Source: Zygnema cylindricum (lineage: Eukaryota; Streptophyta; Zygnematophyceae; Zygnematales; Zygnemataceae). From it: 13,373 bases of DNA. Location of the stretch: assembly GCA_037447655.1 (NCBI GenBank), contig JBBHKE010002006.1:2501-15873 (forward strand), in the 5' to 3' direction. Within the stretch, counting starts at the first letter, position 1. Every line of letters starts with the position of its first letter. The notes below the pieces were generated by a model that had not been told where the DNA came from, did no database searches, and worked only from the letters and a program-made list of their open reading frames with translations. Of this stretch, positions 1-7,218 are shown piece after piece. Both the position numbers and the translations under genes were made by a program.

Positions 1-31
1 GCTTCTTGAGTCCACCTATTTTGTTTAAGGG

Positions 32-83
<52 letters not shown>

Positions 84-343
84 GTTCCGGTTAATTGGAT
101 TACTGAGGCACTTTAAAAGATTCTTGGAGCCACCTGTTTTGATTAAAAGAGAGAGAAATAGAGCGAGCGAGCGAGAGGGAGAGGAAAAGGTTTTGTTTCG
201 GTTAATTGGACAAGAGGAAATTTAAGAGCGTCTTGGGCCTACCTATTTTGTTTAAAGAGAGAGAGAGAGAGCGAGAGAGAAAGAGAGAGAAAGGGAGAAG
301 GTATTTTTGTCCTGGGTTGATTGGATTACGAGGGGAACTTGAG
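1..343 (-). repeat. Tandem degenerate copies of WARS exon 3, separated by (GA/CT)n
   Basis: On the minus strand the expected continuation after FTK is roughly [20 protein letters not shown]. Four partial copies occur. Copy 1 (about 300-341) reads [14 protein letters not shown] and lacks its front. Copy 2 starts at 242 after an AG and reads [20 protein letters not shown], with TAG where TGG is expected. Copy 3 starts at 133 after cAG and reads WLQESFKVP, then is shifted by one base before VIQLTGT. Copy 4 starts at 15 after tAG and reads WTQEA, then leaves the window. Copies 2-4 share a TTTAA..CAAAA.AG|G junction. The period is about 110-118 bp. Copy 4 could be the start of the working exon 3. 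Confidence 0.8.
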
Positions 344-1322
344 GGAGAGGGAGAGAGAGAGAGAGGGAGAGAGAGAGGGAGAGAGAGAGAGAGGGAGAGG
401 GCGAAGGAGAGGGAGAGAGGAAACAAAGAAAAAACGTACTTTGTGAATTGGAAGGGAATAAGATGTCCAAAATGAAGCGCTTCCGAGGACGGCCCTCGAC
501 CCGTATAAAGGTAAAATTTCTCCCCCTTTTCATATGCGTCCAAAATAAGCTCAAAATCTCTATTGAAAAAATGAAAAAAAACACATTAGAAGGGAAACAA
601 GTGTGACCAAAATTTGCACAAAATCTCTTTAAATTATGAAAAATGGGGGATAAAGGAAAGATATTTCCCCCATATTAAATGCGTCCAAAATAAGTTCAAA
701 ATCTCTATTGGAAAAATGAAAAAAAAAAAAAAAGCATGGTCAAGAGCGTGAATCGTCTTAAATTTAAAATTATAATTTTTGGTTTCAAAAATGAAAACTT
801 AAATTTTTTGAATTTTAAAATGACAATTTTGGTTATTAATTTACGGATCTTGAATATAGGGTCAGGAAATAGGTTTTTTCTCGGAAAGTAGAACCTTAGA
901 AATTTTGAATTTAGAGACAAAAAAAAAAAAAAAAAAAAAAATCATTGGTTCAAAAGGTTTAAAAAAAAAGGGGGGGGGGGAGGGGAGAAGGGGTGAGGGA
1001 AGGGAAAGGAGGGGAAAGGAGAAGAGAGAGGGAGAGACACCAAAAAACAAACGGGCAAACAAAAAAAAGAGGCAAAATAAAAGGGGTAGGACAAAAAAAA
1101 AACACCATACCTGTGAGCAAAAAAAATGCCTCTCCTTAAAAACGGATGCGCCTTCCGCCCCGTCAGCTTTTCCACACGTGCGATCAACGACGGAGAGAGC
1201 TTCTGGCATCCGAACTGCTCTATAAGCTTGTCATAGTCTATACCGCCTGCTGACGTGGCACTCACCTCCCATGGCGTCACCACCTGCTCCGCGGGCTCCC
1301 CGGCTGCCACCTCAGCAGCCAT
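1..1322 (-). CDS. WARS: Tryptophanyl-tRNA synthetase, cytoplasmic type (N-terminal part, runs off left edge)
   Basis: Class I aminoacyl-tRNA synthetase that activates tryptophan with ATP and charges tRNA-Trp in the cytosol. Two exons are secure: 1111-1322 (ATG at 1320-1322, 70 codons plus 2 nt) and 440-559 (39 codons plus 2 nt), joined by a GT-AG intron in which AG plus A completes an Arg codon. The joined product has the family signatures [46 protein letters not shown] and [12 protein letters not shown], the last holding the HIGH-type ATP-binding motif as HFGH. No N-terminal WHEP domain is visible; the first ~20 residues are an Ala/Glu-rich leader. The Rossmann core after FTK, the KMSKS motif and the C-terminus are not seen and should lie left of base 1. 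Exon 3 is unresolved because four degenerate copies of it occur at 1-343. The family assignment is very safe; the splice path after exon 2 is not. Confidence 0.93.
440..559 (-). CDS. WARS: WARS exon 2 (HIGH-motif exon)
   Basis: 120 nt encoding [19 protein letters not shown], then [18 protein letters not shown], then QFTK. The acceptor is tttttcaatag|A and the donor is ACAAA|gtacgt. HFGH is the class I HIGH-box equivalent (usually HVGH in eukaryotic TrpRS). Reading past the donor gives KYVFSLF, which loosely echoes the KWLQDVF expected next, so the donor may have arisen inside formerly coding DNA (inference). Confidence 0.92.
602..716 (-). repeat. Two degenerate copies of WARS exon 2 in intron 1
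   Basis: The plus-strand stretch around 680-710 repeats the exon 2 acceptor and first codons almost exactly (atgcgtccaaaataag, then tcaaaatctctattg). On the minus strand it starts at 704 and reads [20 protein letters not shown] before a stop, against the real [21 protein letters not shown] weaker copy starts at 626 and reads DFVQILVT. With the real exon start at 559, the spacing is 67 and 78 nt. Both keep an AG immediately before the exon-like start. Confidence 0.8.
717..1110 (-). other. Remainder of WARS intron 1: low-complexity sequence
   Basis: Contains a poly-A run (about 919-941), an A9/G10 block (961-980), a purine-rich (GGGA/GA) tract to about 1036 and A-rich DNA up to the donor. The open frames across it are compositional and no exon is supported here. 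Confidence 0.75.
1111..1322 (-). CDS. WARS: WARS exon 1 (start codon exon)
   Basis: Encodes 70 residues, from [10 protein letters not shown] through [16 protein letters not shown]. The ATG at 1322-1320 is chosen because family similarity begins about 17 residues later ([15 protein letters not shown]) and because an open extension four codons upstream begins only with TTG. The donor is AG|gtatgg at 1111/1110. The exon is far more GC-rich than its surroundings. It contains a GCCACGT word (around 1245-1258) like those in the upstream array. Confidence 0.93.
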
Positions 1323-1344
1323 AACCGACAAAATAACGCGTGCT

Positions 1345-1356
1345 AACCTTTAAATA
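1345..1356 (-). promoter_or_regulatory. Possible AT-rich core promoter element of WARS
   Basis: On the minus strand ATTATTTAAAGG lies about 25-35 bp before the WARS ATG, between the ATG and the ACGT-core array. Its position suits a TATA-like or initiator element with a very short 5' leader. No transcript start is known, so this is weak. Confidence 0.25.
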
Positions 1357-1561
1357 ATGCCACGTCACCAGAACAAGTATTGCTACAACGTGGCAGTCTG
1401 GTAGGAAGCAAAATTATGCCACGTAAGCCGGACTAAGTAATGTGACGTAAGCAGGACGAGATAATACCACGTAATCCAAGTACTGCCACGTAAGCCGGAG
1501 CAACCAATGCCAGGCAATGCGGACCAAGCAATGGAATGCCACGTGGCAGTCTGCGGTAGAG
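1357..1561 (+). repeat. Minisatellite of ~24-bp ACGT-core units just upstream of WARS
   Basis: About eight imperfect units of the form TGCCACGTAAGCCGGACNAAGNAA begin near 1357, 1381, 1417, 1441, 1466, 1483, 1508 and 1537. Most carry a CCACGT or CAACGTGG core. The second and last units also share ACGTGGCAGTCTG followed by GGTAG. The array begins about 35 bp upstream of the WARS ATG, so it probably overlaps the promoter. The GCCACGT/ACGTGGC core resembles ACGT-type bZIP/bHLH sites; binding is inference. Confidence 0.75.
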
Positions 1562-1599
1562 GCTCGGAGACTTCAAAGCTGAGGTTTACAGTTAAGAGA

Positions 1600-1790
1600 T
1601 TTTTTTAGGGTTTCGGATTTAAAGTTCAGGGTTGAGGATGAGGTTTCAGGTGAGGTTAGGGTTAAAGTTTTAGGGTTTAGGGTTTCAGGTTTTGAGAGAT
1701 TGAGGAGGAGAAGGGATACGTCGAGAGAGGAAATTTTTTAGGTTTGACGATATGTTCCTTCCAGTTCATTAGGGTTAGCATTTAGGGTTT
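1600..1790 (+). repeat. Interspersed TTAGGG / TTTAGGG words (telomere-like)
   Basis: About six TTAGGG-containing words, several as TTTAGGGTTT, occur between 1605 and 1788, with degenerate relatives (TTCAGGG, GAGGTTTCAGG) between them. They are too imperfect for a terminal telomere but resemble an interstitial telomere-like block, or, read on the WARS strand, AAACCCTAA telo-box-like elements. Confidence 0.55.
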
Positions 1791-2099
1791 GGAAGGATTA
1801 TAACTGGAAGCTGTAAAACTGTACTGTAGTTGCAAAGATAAGGTGCGAACTGTTAACAGAATGGTATTTGTAAAAATGTTTTGTGTATTTTTTGTTTACT
1901 GAATTTTATAGCGTGATGATATTCTAGATCGGAATATCGGCTGACCAGGATATCGTCCGCAAATTGTGGAATTTATGAAGTCATTTTAGAGGCGGTCGAC
2001 TGCCCGAGGAGAAAATATCTTTCTTTGGCTGGTTTACGGCAAATAGCCAAATAGGAAAATACGCCTCACGGCCTGTACGGTACAAATCATGTACAAAAA

Positions 2100-2470
2100 C
2101 AAAATTGACGTGTACAGGAAACCCTTCGCCACTCTAAACTTGACACGTAATAAAATCAGCCACGAATATAGGAAAAATAATATAGTACTTCCTTTGATTG
2201 GTTAAGAAACCTGTGAGAATGACATCGAACTACACATCACTACAGTACAGAATCCATGACAATCAGGCACTGCTACTGCAATTCTGACACGTAGGCATTC
2301 AGCACGTCAGCAAAATATTTTTGTACACGTGCTTTCTCTTCATTAGTTTAAATCTCAAAATAGTAAAATACAATCCATGACAAAGACTGGAGTTGTACTT
2401 TGCGTGACAAAACATAGCGTGTCACAGGACACATCCGTCTGCCACTCTCAATCTGACACGTATAATCTCA
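2100..2470 (+). repeat. Dispersed repeat ending in TGACACGTA
   Basis: The stretch GCCACTCT-AA-TTGACACGTA (about 2129-2151) recurs as GCCACTCT-CAATC-TGACACGTA (about 2441-2461), each preceded by an ACAGGA-type word. A third related end, TTCTGACACGTAGG, is near 2283. The repeated block is short and diverged; its constant part is the ACGT core. Confidence 0.5.
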
Positions 2471-3475
2471 ATGCGTGACAAACCAAAACGAATGGTAATC
2501 TGACACCAGGACAGAGACGCGTATGTCAGCAAAAACTGTACTTTCCACTTCTGATTGGATCAGATCTCCTAAATATTGTTTGAAACATGTACGAAAAACA
2601 GAACTGAACGCAGACCACATAAATCTCACTTAACCATTCACACACTCCACGTCCCGAACCAAAATCCGTACTTTTTATATTCGTACTTTTCAAATTCGTA
2701 CTTCCAATCAAATTAAGTAATTAACAAACACGTAGACTCGTACCATTTATCCGACACGTCACGTACTATATTTTCACACGTGCCAATACCTCTCCCTTTT
2801 TCAGCTTCTTCTTGACGCTCAGACCTCCACCTGCCTTCTCTCTCTTTCCCCACTCAAATCTCGCCTCCCACGTGTCATAACCACCCCATTTTTCACACAG
2901 AAAACGACAAAAAAATCTTAATTTCGCTCAGAAACGCACGGATACATGTAGTGCTGTACCAATGACCTTCTGAAAACACACGTGCGAACCAAAAACGGAT
3001 CGTTCTGTGCCAAAACGAAAAAGGTTTTTTTTTTCTGACGTGGCAGATGGATTGATTTAAGAGATTCTTTTATATGATGGGATGGAAACTGACTTTAAAT
3101 GTACGGAATGTACGGTGTGCCACGTGGCAGCATCAGAACTGGGATGGAAAAGAGGCATGACGGAGGAGTGGGGAAAAAGATTCCGATTTTTGGTACGTGG
3201 GTTGTTTTGTCGTTTAGTGAGGGGAGATTACAGTATAAAAAAAGGAACATTTTATGTTCTCATTTGTGTTTCGAAAGACAAGAGTGAAAGAAAAGTTTGT
3301 CAAGTTTTTATATTTTTCAACTTTTATATTTTTTATTTGCAAAATTTGGACAAAGGCGACTGTTATTATTTTTACCTGAAGGTAAGATATTCTGTTTTTT
3401 TTTTTTTCTCAAATAAAAACAGATTCAGAAATTGGTCAATTTTTTAAGTAGTCTGTTTTCCATCTTTTTTTTAAT

Positions 3476-3480
3476 TATTA

Positions 3481-3515
<35 letters not shown>

Positions 3516-3562
3516 GTAGTAGTAGTAGCATTAGTATTAGTATTAGTATTAGTATTATTATT
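3476..3562 (+). repeat. (TTA)n-(TAG)n-(TATTAG)n microsatellite
   Basis: A run of ATT/TTA trinucleotides passes into TAG trinucleotides and then into about four TATTAG hexamers before returning to TTA. It lies in the T-rich upstream region of the PMP3 gene. The Asn-rich and Leu-rich frames over it are compositional. Confidence 0.85.
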
Positions 3563-4067
3563 AAATCTTGTTTTTTTTGGTAATATCTCTTCAACAAAAA
3601 TTGGTTTCATCCTCTTCATCCGCTCGGTCTTTTATTTGTATTATTATTACTTTCATTATTTAATTATTTTTGTTGTTATTTTATTATCTTTCTCTTTTTG
3701 TTATTTTTTTTTCTGTTGTTATTTTTATTATTATTTTATTATATTTTTATTTTGTTGGTATCGAGTGTTTTTTTTAGAAATGGATTTGGATGATTTTAGC
3801 TAGAATTAATATTATAAATAATAACAAAAAAAAAAAAAAACAGAAAAGAATTTAATAATTATAATTTTATTATGAAATAATCCAAACTCGTTATCCCCTC
3901 ATTTATTTTAATCCATTTTGATTTCTCCGCAGGCCTGGCCTATTTTTTCTTATTTGATTTGATTTGTTTTGATCTAATATTTTAATTTGATTCTTTTTTT
4001 TTTGGTTTTTCTTTTTTTTCCGCAGGCTTATTTATTTTTATTTATTTAAGAAAACAGAATACGAAAA

Positions 4068-4199
4068 ATGACGCAAGGAAACGGCGGCGTTTCGAACGCC
4101 ACACTAAATAATGTGTTCGATTGTACCGCCTCGCTAAAGTCCGTTATTATCCCCCCCCTCGGAGTTTTTATGAAAAAAGGGTGCGAGTGTGAATTTTGG
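4068..4199 (+). CDS. PMP3: PMP3-like exon 1
   Basis: Encodes MTQGNGGVSNATLNNVFDC, then TASLKSVIIPPLGVFMKKG, then CECEFW, with donor TGG|gtaagt in phase 0. The more GC-balanced composition against poly-T surroundings marks it as coding. Reading on through the donor gives VSLFLKCF, loosely like the expected I-C-L-L-L-T-L-L, so exon 1 may once have extended further. Confidence 0.82.
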
Positions 4200-4510
4200 G
4201 TAAGTTTATTTCTTAAATGTTTTATTATTCGATTGTTATTATTATTGTTATTGTTATTATTATTATTTTTATCATTATGTTGGTTAATTTGTTTTTTTTT
4301 TTTTTTTGAATTTGTAGCCACACGACTTTTCTATTTTGACGATTCAATTTCTACTCCTATTTTACTTTTTTTTTAATTCTATATTATATTTTTTTCTTCA
4401 TTTTATACTTTTTGTTGTATTTTATTTGTACAAACAATTTCTTCATTTTCCTTAGAAACTCATGATTGTATTCCCGTTTTTTTTTTTTTTTTTTTGTTTT
4501 TTTTTTTTTT

Positions 4511-4542
<32 letters not shown>

Positions 4543-6127
4543 TTTCAATAGTTAATTAAAGAATTCTTAGTTTTGGGTCGGATCATAGTTCTTGATTTTT
4601 ACTTTCTTTTTTTTTTTTTTCAGTAAGAGGTTTTTTAATAAAAGACTAATTTGGTTTTCTTGTTTTTTCTAAACCCTTTTTCATTAAAACCAGCCTTGTT
4701 TAAACTTTCTTTTTTTTCCATTCCTCATCTTTTTTTTTTTTTCATTTCTTTTTTCATTTCATGGGGTACATCAGGGTCGTTTATTCCCTTTACGTGGTAA
4801 CCGATTCGTAAGTTTCCTATCACTTTTAACCGTTTTAACTCAGAAAATACCGTGTAAAGCTGTTTTAACTGAAAAAATAACCGTTTTTAACTCACTAATG
4901 ATCTTCGTAACTCATTCTCTCCTCTCTCCTCGTCTTTCCTCTCTCTTCTCTCCTCTCTCCCCTCTTCCCTCTCCCTTTTTTCTCTCCGGCCTTTCCTTTC
5001 CCTCCCTTTTCTCCTTTGTGCCCACCAACAAACTAAAGTTTGAAATTTTGATGACAACAAAATAGTTTATGATAGAACACTCTTTTTTAATATATATATA
5101 CAAATTCCTCCTCTCACCTCTCCCTCACCTCTCTCCCTTTCCTCTCCTCCATTCTTCTCTCCTCTCCGCTCTCCTATCCTCTCCTCTCCTCTCTCCTCCA
5201 CTCTTTCCACTCCTCTCCTCTCCTCTCCTCTCTACTCTTTCCACTCCTCTTTCTCCTCTCCTCTCCACTCCTCTCTCCTATCCTCTCCACTCCTCTCTCC
5301 TATCCTCTCCTCTCTCCTTCCCTTCTATATCTCCAAGCATAGAATCCTCGTCAGTAGCACAAAATTGAAGTTACAAATTGAAAGAGCTGAATCTATAATT
5401 ATTATTATGAGTACTCTCTTTTTTACTTTGTTACGTATGAAAGACGACATTTCCTGAAAAATGCATTTGAATAAATTTTTTGTTTCTTAAATTTTTGTTG
5501 TTTCAAGATTTAAGATTAGATAGTACAGTATTGAACATTGTGATTTTTTCATAAAGTTTTGTGTATTGTATACAGCATACCCATTATTTTTTTTGTTGTT
5601 GTTTTTTTCCCATTCTTTAAACATATGAAAATAAAACTTTTTTTATCTTTCTCTTACTTACGAAAAAAAAAAAAATCTCAGAAATTGCATGTCAATAACT
5701 GTTTAAACTTTGAAAACATTCGTGTGTCCCAAAAATCAAAATTAGATAATTTATTGTGAAGCATACTTTTTTTTTTTTTTTTCAAAAAAAAAAAATTTCA
5801 AAAAAAAACTGTAAAAACTTTCAAATATTTCATTGTTTCGAAAGTTAAAAAGTGATGTAAAATTGAAACGCATGTGTCAATTAACAATAGAACCCATTAA
5901 AAAATCAGACAATATCTTAAAACCCAAGAAAGTTTCCAAACAAAGACGCAATATAAATGACAAATAATTCATCAATGTCAGAAAAAATTGTTCAAAAATT
6001 CAATTTTTTGGTAAAAAACAAATTTCAAACTACATGTATATGAAAAAAAATGACACATATTCAAAAAGTATGTAATGTAAAAAATAGCATGACACAGCAA
6101 AATGACAAAACATCAACAACAATTTTT

Positions 6128-6158
<31 letters not shown>

Positions 6159-6306
6159 GAGATCTCTCTAACATCTTTTTATTTACTGTTTTCCCAGAAT
6201 TAAACATGATCCTCCCTTTTTCCCTGAGGAGTACAACGGACCTCCTCCTAACACCCAATCCCAATTCCCACAACCGGCCCCTCCTGCCGAGAGGAAAGTA
6301 CAGTAG
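4068..6306 (+). CDS. PMP3: PMP3/UPF0057-family plasma-membrane proteolipid with extended tail
   Basis: Small two-helix membrane protein of the PMP3/RCI2/LTI6 family, which affects plasma-membrane potential and salt or cold tolerance in fungi and plants. Exon 4068-4199 encodes 44 residues, ending in the signature SVIIPPLGVFMKKGCECEFW (usual form ILLPPLGVFL..GC..EFW). Exon 4775-4807 encodes G-VVYSLYVVTD-S, matching the second helix (usual PG-IIYAIYVLTK). The last exon, 6198-6306, starts with A, which completes Ser, then gives IKHDPPFFPEEYNGPPP and NTQSQFPQPAPPAERKVQ, stop TAG at 6304-6306. Phases agree between the last two exons. About 38 nt coding roughly ICLVLTLLGYIP plus two bases of Gly are not placed; they should lie in 4200-4774. 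Family members are usually ~52-60 residues, so the ~24-residue N-terminal and ~36-residue C-terminal extensions are unusual. An upstream in-frame TAA supports the ATG. Confidence 0.8.
4200..4774 (+). other. T-rich intronic interval that should hold a missing PMP3 exon
   Basis: Contains a (TTA)n tract (about 4225-4275), a poly-T expanse interrupted by single bases (about 4479-4545) and several acceptor-like AGs. Segments weakly echo the missing LTLLGYIPG: TTAGTTTTGGGTCGGATC (about 4568-4586, after a strong caatag acceptor) and ATGGGGTACATC (4761-4772, MGYI directly before the exon at 4775). None gives a convincing phase-0 to phase-2 exon with a donor. The exon at 4775 may extend upstream through MGYI with a Pro-Gly to Arg change. 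Confidence 0.5.
4775..4807 (+). CDS. PMP3: PMP3-like exon, second helix (33 nt)
   Basis: Acceptor atcag|G, ten codons reading VVYSLYVVTD, then TC|gtaagt. It matches the membrane-helix end of PMP3 proteins, and its phase (two bases left over) fits the A that opens the last exon. Upstream bases read MGYI in the same frame, so the true 5' border is uncertain. Confidence 0.68.
4808..6197 (+). other. PMP3 final intron, repeat-rich
   Basis: The 1.39-kb intron starts with three ~25-30 bp units of AACCG/TTTTAACTCAG type (4825-4905). Two long CT-rich tracts follow (about 4915-5015 and 5105-5330), then AT-rich DNA with a T-run/A-run hairpin (about 5767-5806) and a T-run near 6134-6158. Related stretches at 5430 and 5655 (TTAC-TA-GAAA, then CTGAAA or CAGAAA, then TGCAT) suggest an old local duplication. 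No exon is supported inside. Confidence 0.55.
4915..5330 (+). repeat. CT-rich low-complexity tracts
   Basis: Two tracts built from CCTCT, CTCTC and CCACTC words, separated by about 90 bp of normal sequence (5016-5104). The second contains near-tandem CTCCTCTCCTATCCTCTCCA units of about 20 bp (about 5255-5305). The Ser/Leu-rich or Glu/Arg-rich frames over them are artefacts of composition. Confidence 0.85.
6198..6306 (+). CDS. PMP3: PMP3-like last exon, proline-rich tail
   Basis: Acceptor tttcccag|A and stop TAG at 6304-6306. The tail after helix 2 is hydrophilic and Pro/Gln-rich (DPPFFPEEYNGPPP, then FPQPAPPAERKVQ). Clear codon-level composition in an otherwise T-rich stretch supports real coding. 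Extended C-terminal tails occur in some fungal and protist members of the family. Confidence 0.78.
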
Positions 6307-7077
6307 GGAAAAAGTACATTTCTGAACAAAGGTATTTATCCTCTCCCTCTCTCTCCTTCATTTTATCTTCTCGTTTTTCTACTTCCAAAATTTGCAAAAC
6401 GGATAGTTATATATTGTCAAAATTTCTCTTCTTCTTGAAACGTTTTGAAATGTTTTTTTTCCATACATTTTGGTATATTTTGGATCCTGTTCTATGTCTC
6501 TTACCATTTCTTAACTCACTCACTCCCTCTTTTATATTTATTACCATACATTTTGGATTCCACACTATTTTCTCTCTCTCTATCTCTCCCTCTTTCTCTC
6601 TCTCAAACACAATATGGTATATTTTTGTGACCTTTCTCCTATTCAGATTCGGTGACTATTCCATAAGCTTGTCTTGGGTTTTCAATGGATGATGAAATTC
6701 ATTTTTTTTTCATTTTCTTTTTTTTTAATAAAGATGAGAATGTCCAAAAATTCTAATTTACATTCTTGGATTAGGTCGATATTCACATTCGTTTCAATGG
6801 AACGATTTAATACAATCTCTCTTCCACTCTTCCATCGTCCAAAATTATTTGATTTATCAATCTTGGTCGAGAAAAACGCAATTTGCAAATCGCAAAAAAA
6901 AAGGAGAGGAAAAAAAAACTTGCAGTTGAAAAATTGACGTATATCCTATTGAAAATTGGTATTGCTACAGATTTTCAATACGATGTTTTACCCAAAATTT
7001 GACATTTCTTTTTGACATTTTTCTCTGAATTTGATGGAATAAAATATCCCACTTCATTAGTCACCAATTTCATTGGC
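6307..7077. other. Convergent intergenic region between PMP3 and SAMHD1-like genes
   Basis: Should hold both 3' untranslated regions. It contains short CT tracts (about 6339-6358 and 6571-6603), a repeated CCATACATTTTGG word (6461 and 6544) and AT-rich DNA. The open frames at 6414-6692 and 6674-6937 show no recognisable domain and look like frames through T-rich DNA. No confident polyadenylation signal was assigned. Confidence 0.5.
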
Positions 7078-7218
7078 TTAATACTCGAAAAAAAGTGGTT
7101 TTGCGACAGTGAAATTTTCAAAAGTGTTTTCTCGAATACGTTTGTGTGGCGTTCTTTGAACTAATTCTTTGAATTCTTGTTCTTGGTATGCTACTGTAGC
7201 ATCAGAAATAATGTTTAC
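7078..7218 (-). CDS. SAMHD1: SAMHD1-like last exon
   Basis: 141 nt reading VNIISDATVAYQEQEFKELV, then QRTPHKRIRENTFENFTVAK, then PLFFEY and TAA. Acceptor gttgcag. This C-terminal end is weakly conserved in the family; the exon is supported by its open frame, matching phase, polished acceptor and normal composition ending in a stop. The human C-terminal Vpx-contact tail is not recognisable. Confidence 0.82.
   Translation of the reverse strand, partial: VNIISDATVAYQEQEFKELVQRTPHKRIRENTFENFTVAKPLFFEY

Larger units (their letters stand above)
1323..4067. promoter_or_regulatory. Shared upstream region between divergent WARS and PMP3 genes
   Basis: No coding exon is supported across this 2.7 kb. 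It contains the ACGT-core minisatellite, the TTAGGG-like block, a 2.05-3.2 kb stretch with recurring TGACACGT, CACGTG, GACGTG and CCACGTG words, a 17-bp repeat of attcgtacttttca type at about 2665-2705, and then T-rich DNA with an ATT/TAG trinucleotide tract. The open frame at 3082-3447 shows no family signature and runs into poly-T. If both flanking genes are transcribed from here, it is a bidirectional promoter region (inference). Confidence 0.5.

Noticed and set aside
202-584. Long open frames over the GA/CT-rich left end taken as whole proteins
   Set aside because: Only parts are real: exon 2 of TrpRS at one end and the VPLVIQ copy in another frame. The Ser/Leu-rich or Arg/Glu-rich stretches are translated microsatellite.
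905-1225. Lys/Gly-rich plus-strand open frame
   Set aside because: It is poly-A and purine tract joined to the antisense of TrpRS exon 1.
3082-3447. 121-codon plus-strand open frame beginning METDFKCTECTVC
   Set aside because: Cys pairs suggested a zinc motif, but spacing is irregular, the frame ends in poly-T/Phe sequence, and it overlaps ACGT promoter motifs.
3425-3803. Asn-rich (minus) and Leu-rich (plus) open frames
   Set aside because: Pure products of the ATT/TAG microsatellite and T-rich DNA.
4568-4586. Segment LVLGRI after a strong acceptor as the missing PMP3 exon
   Set aside because: It resembles LTLLGYI only loosely and has no donor giving the two-base overhang needed to join the 4775 exon.
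5767-5806. T-run/A-run hairpin
   Set aside because: Simple homopolymer complementarity; expected often in this composition.
6414-6937. Plus-strand frames with Phe/Ser-rich and MRMSKNSNLHSW segments
   Set aside because: No recognisable family and no good exon borders; they lie where two 3' ends converge.
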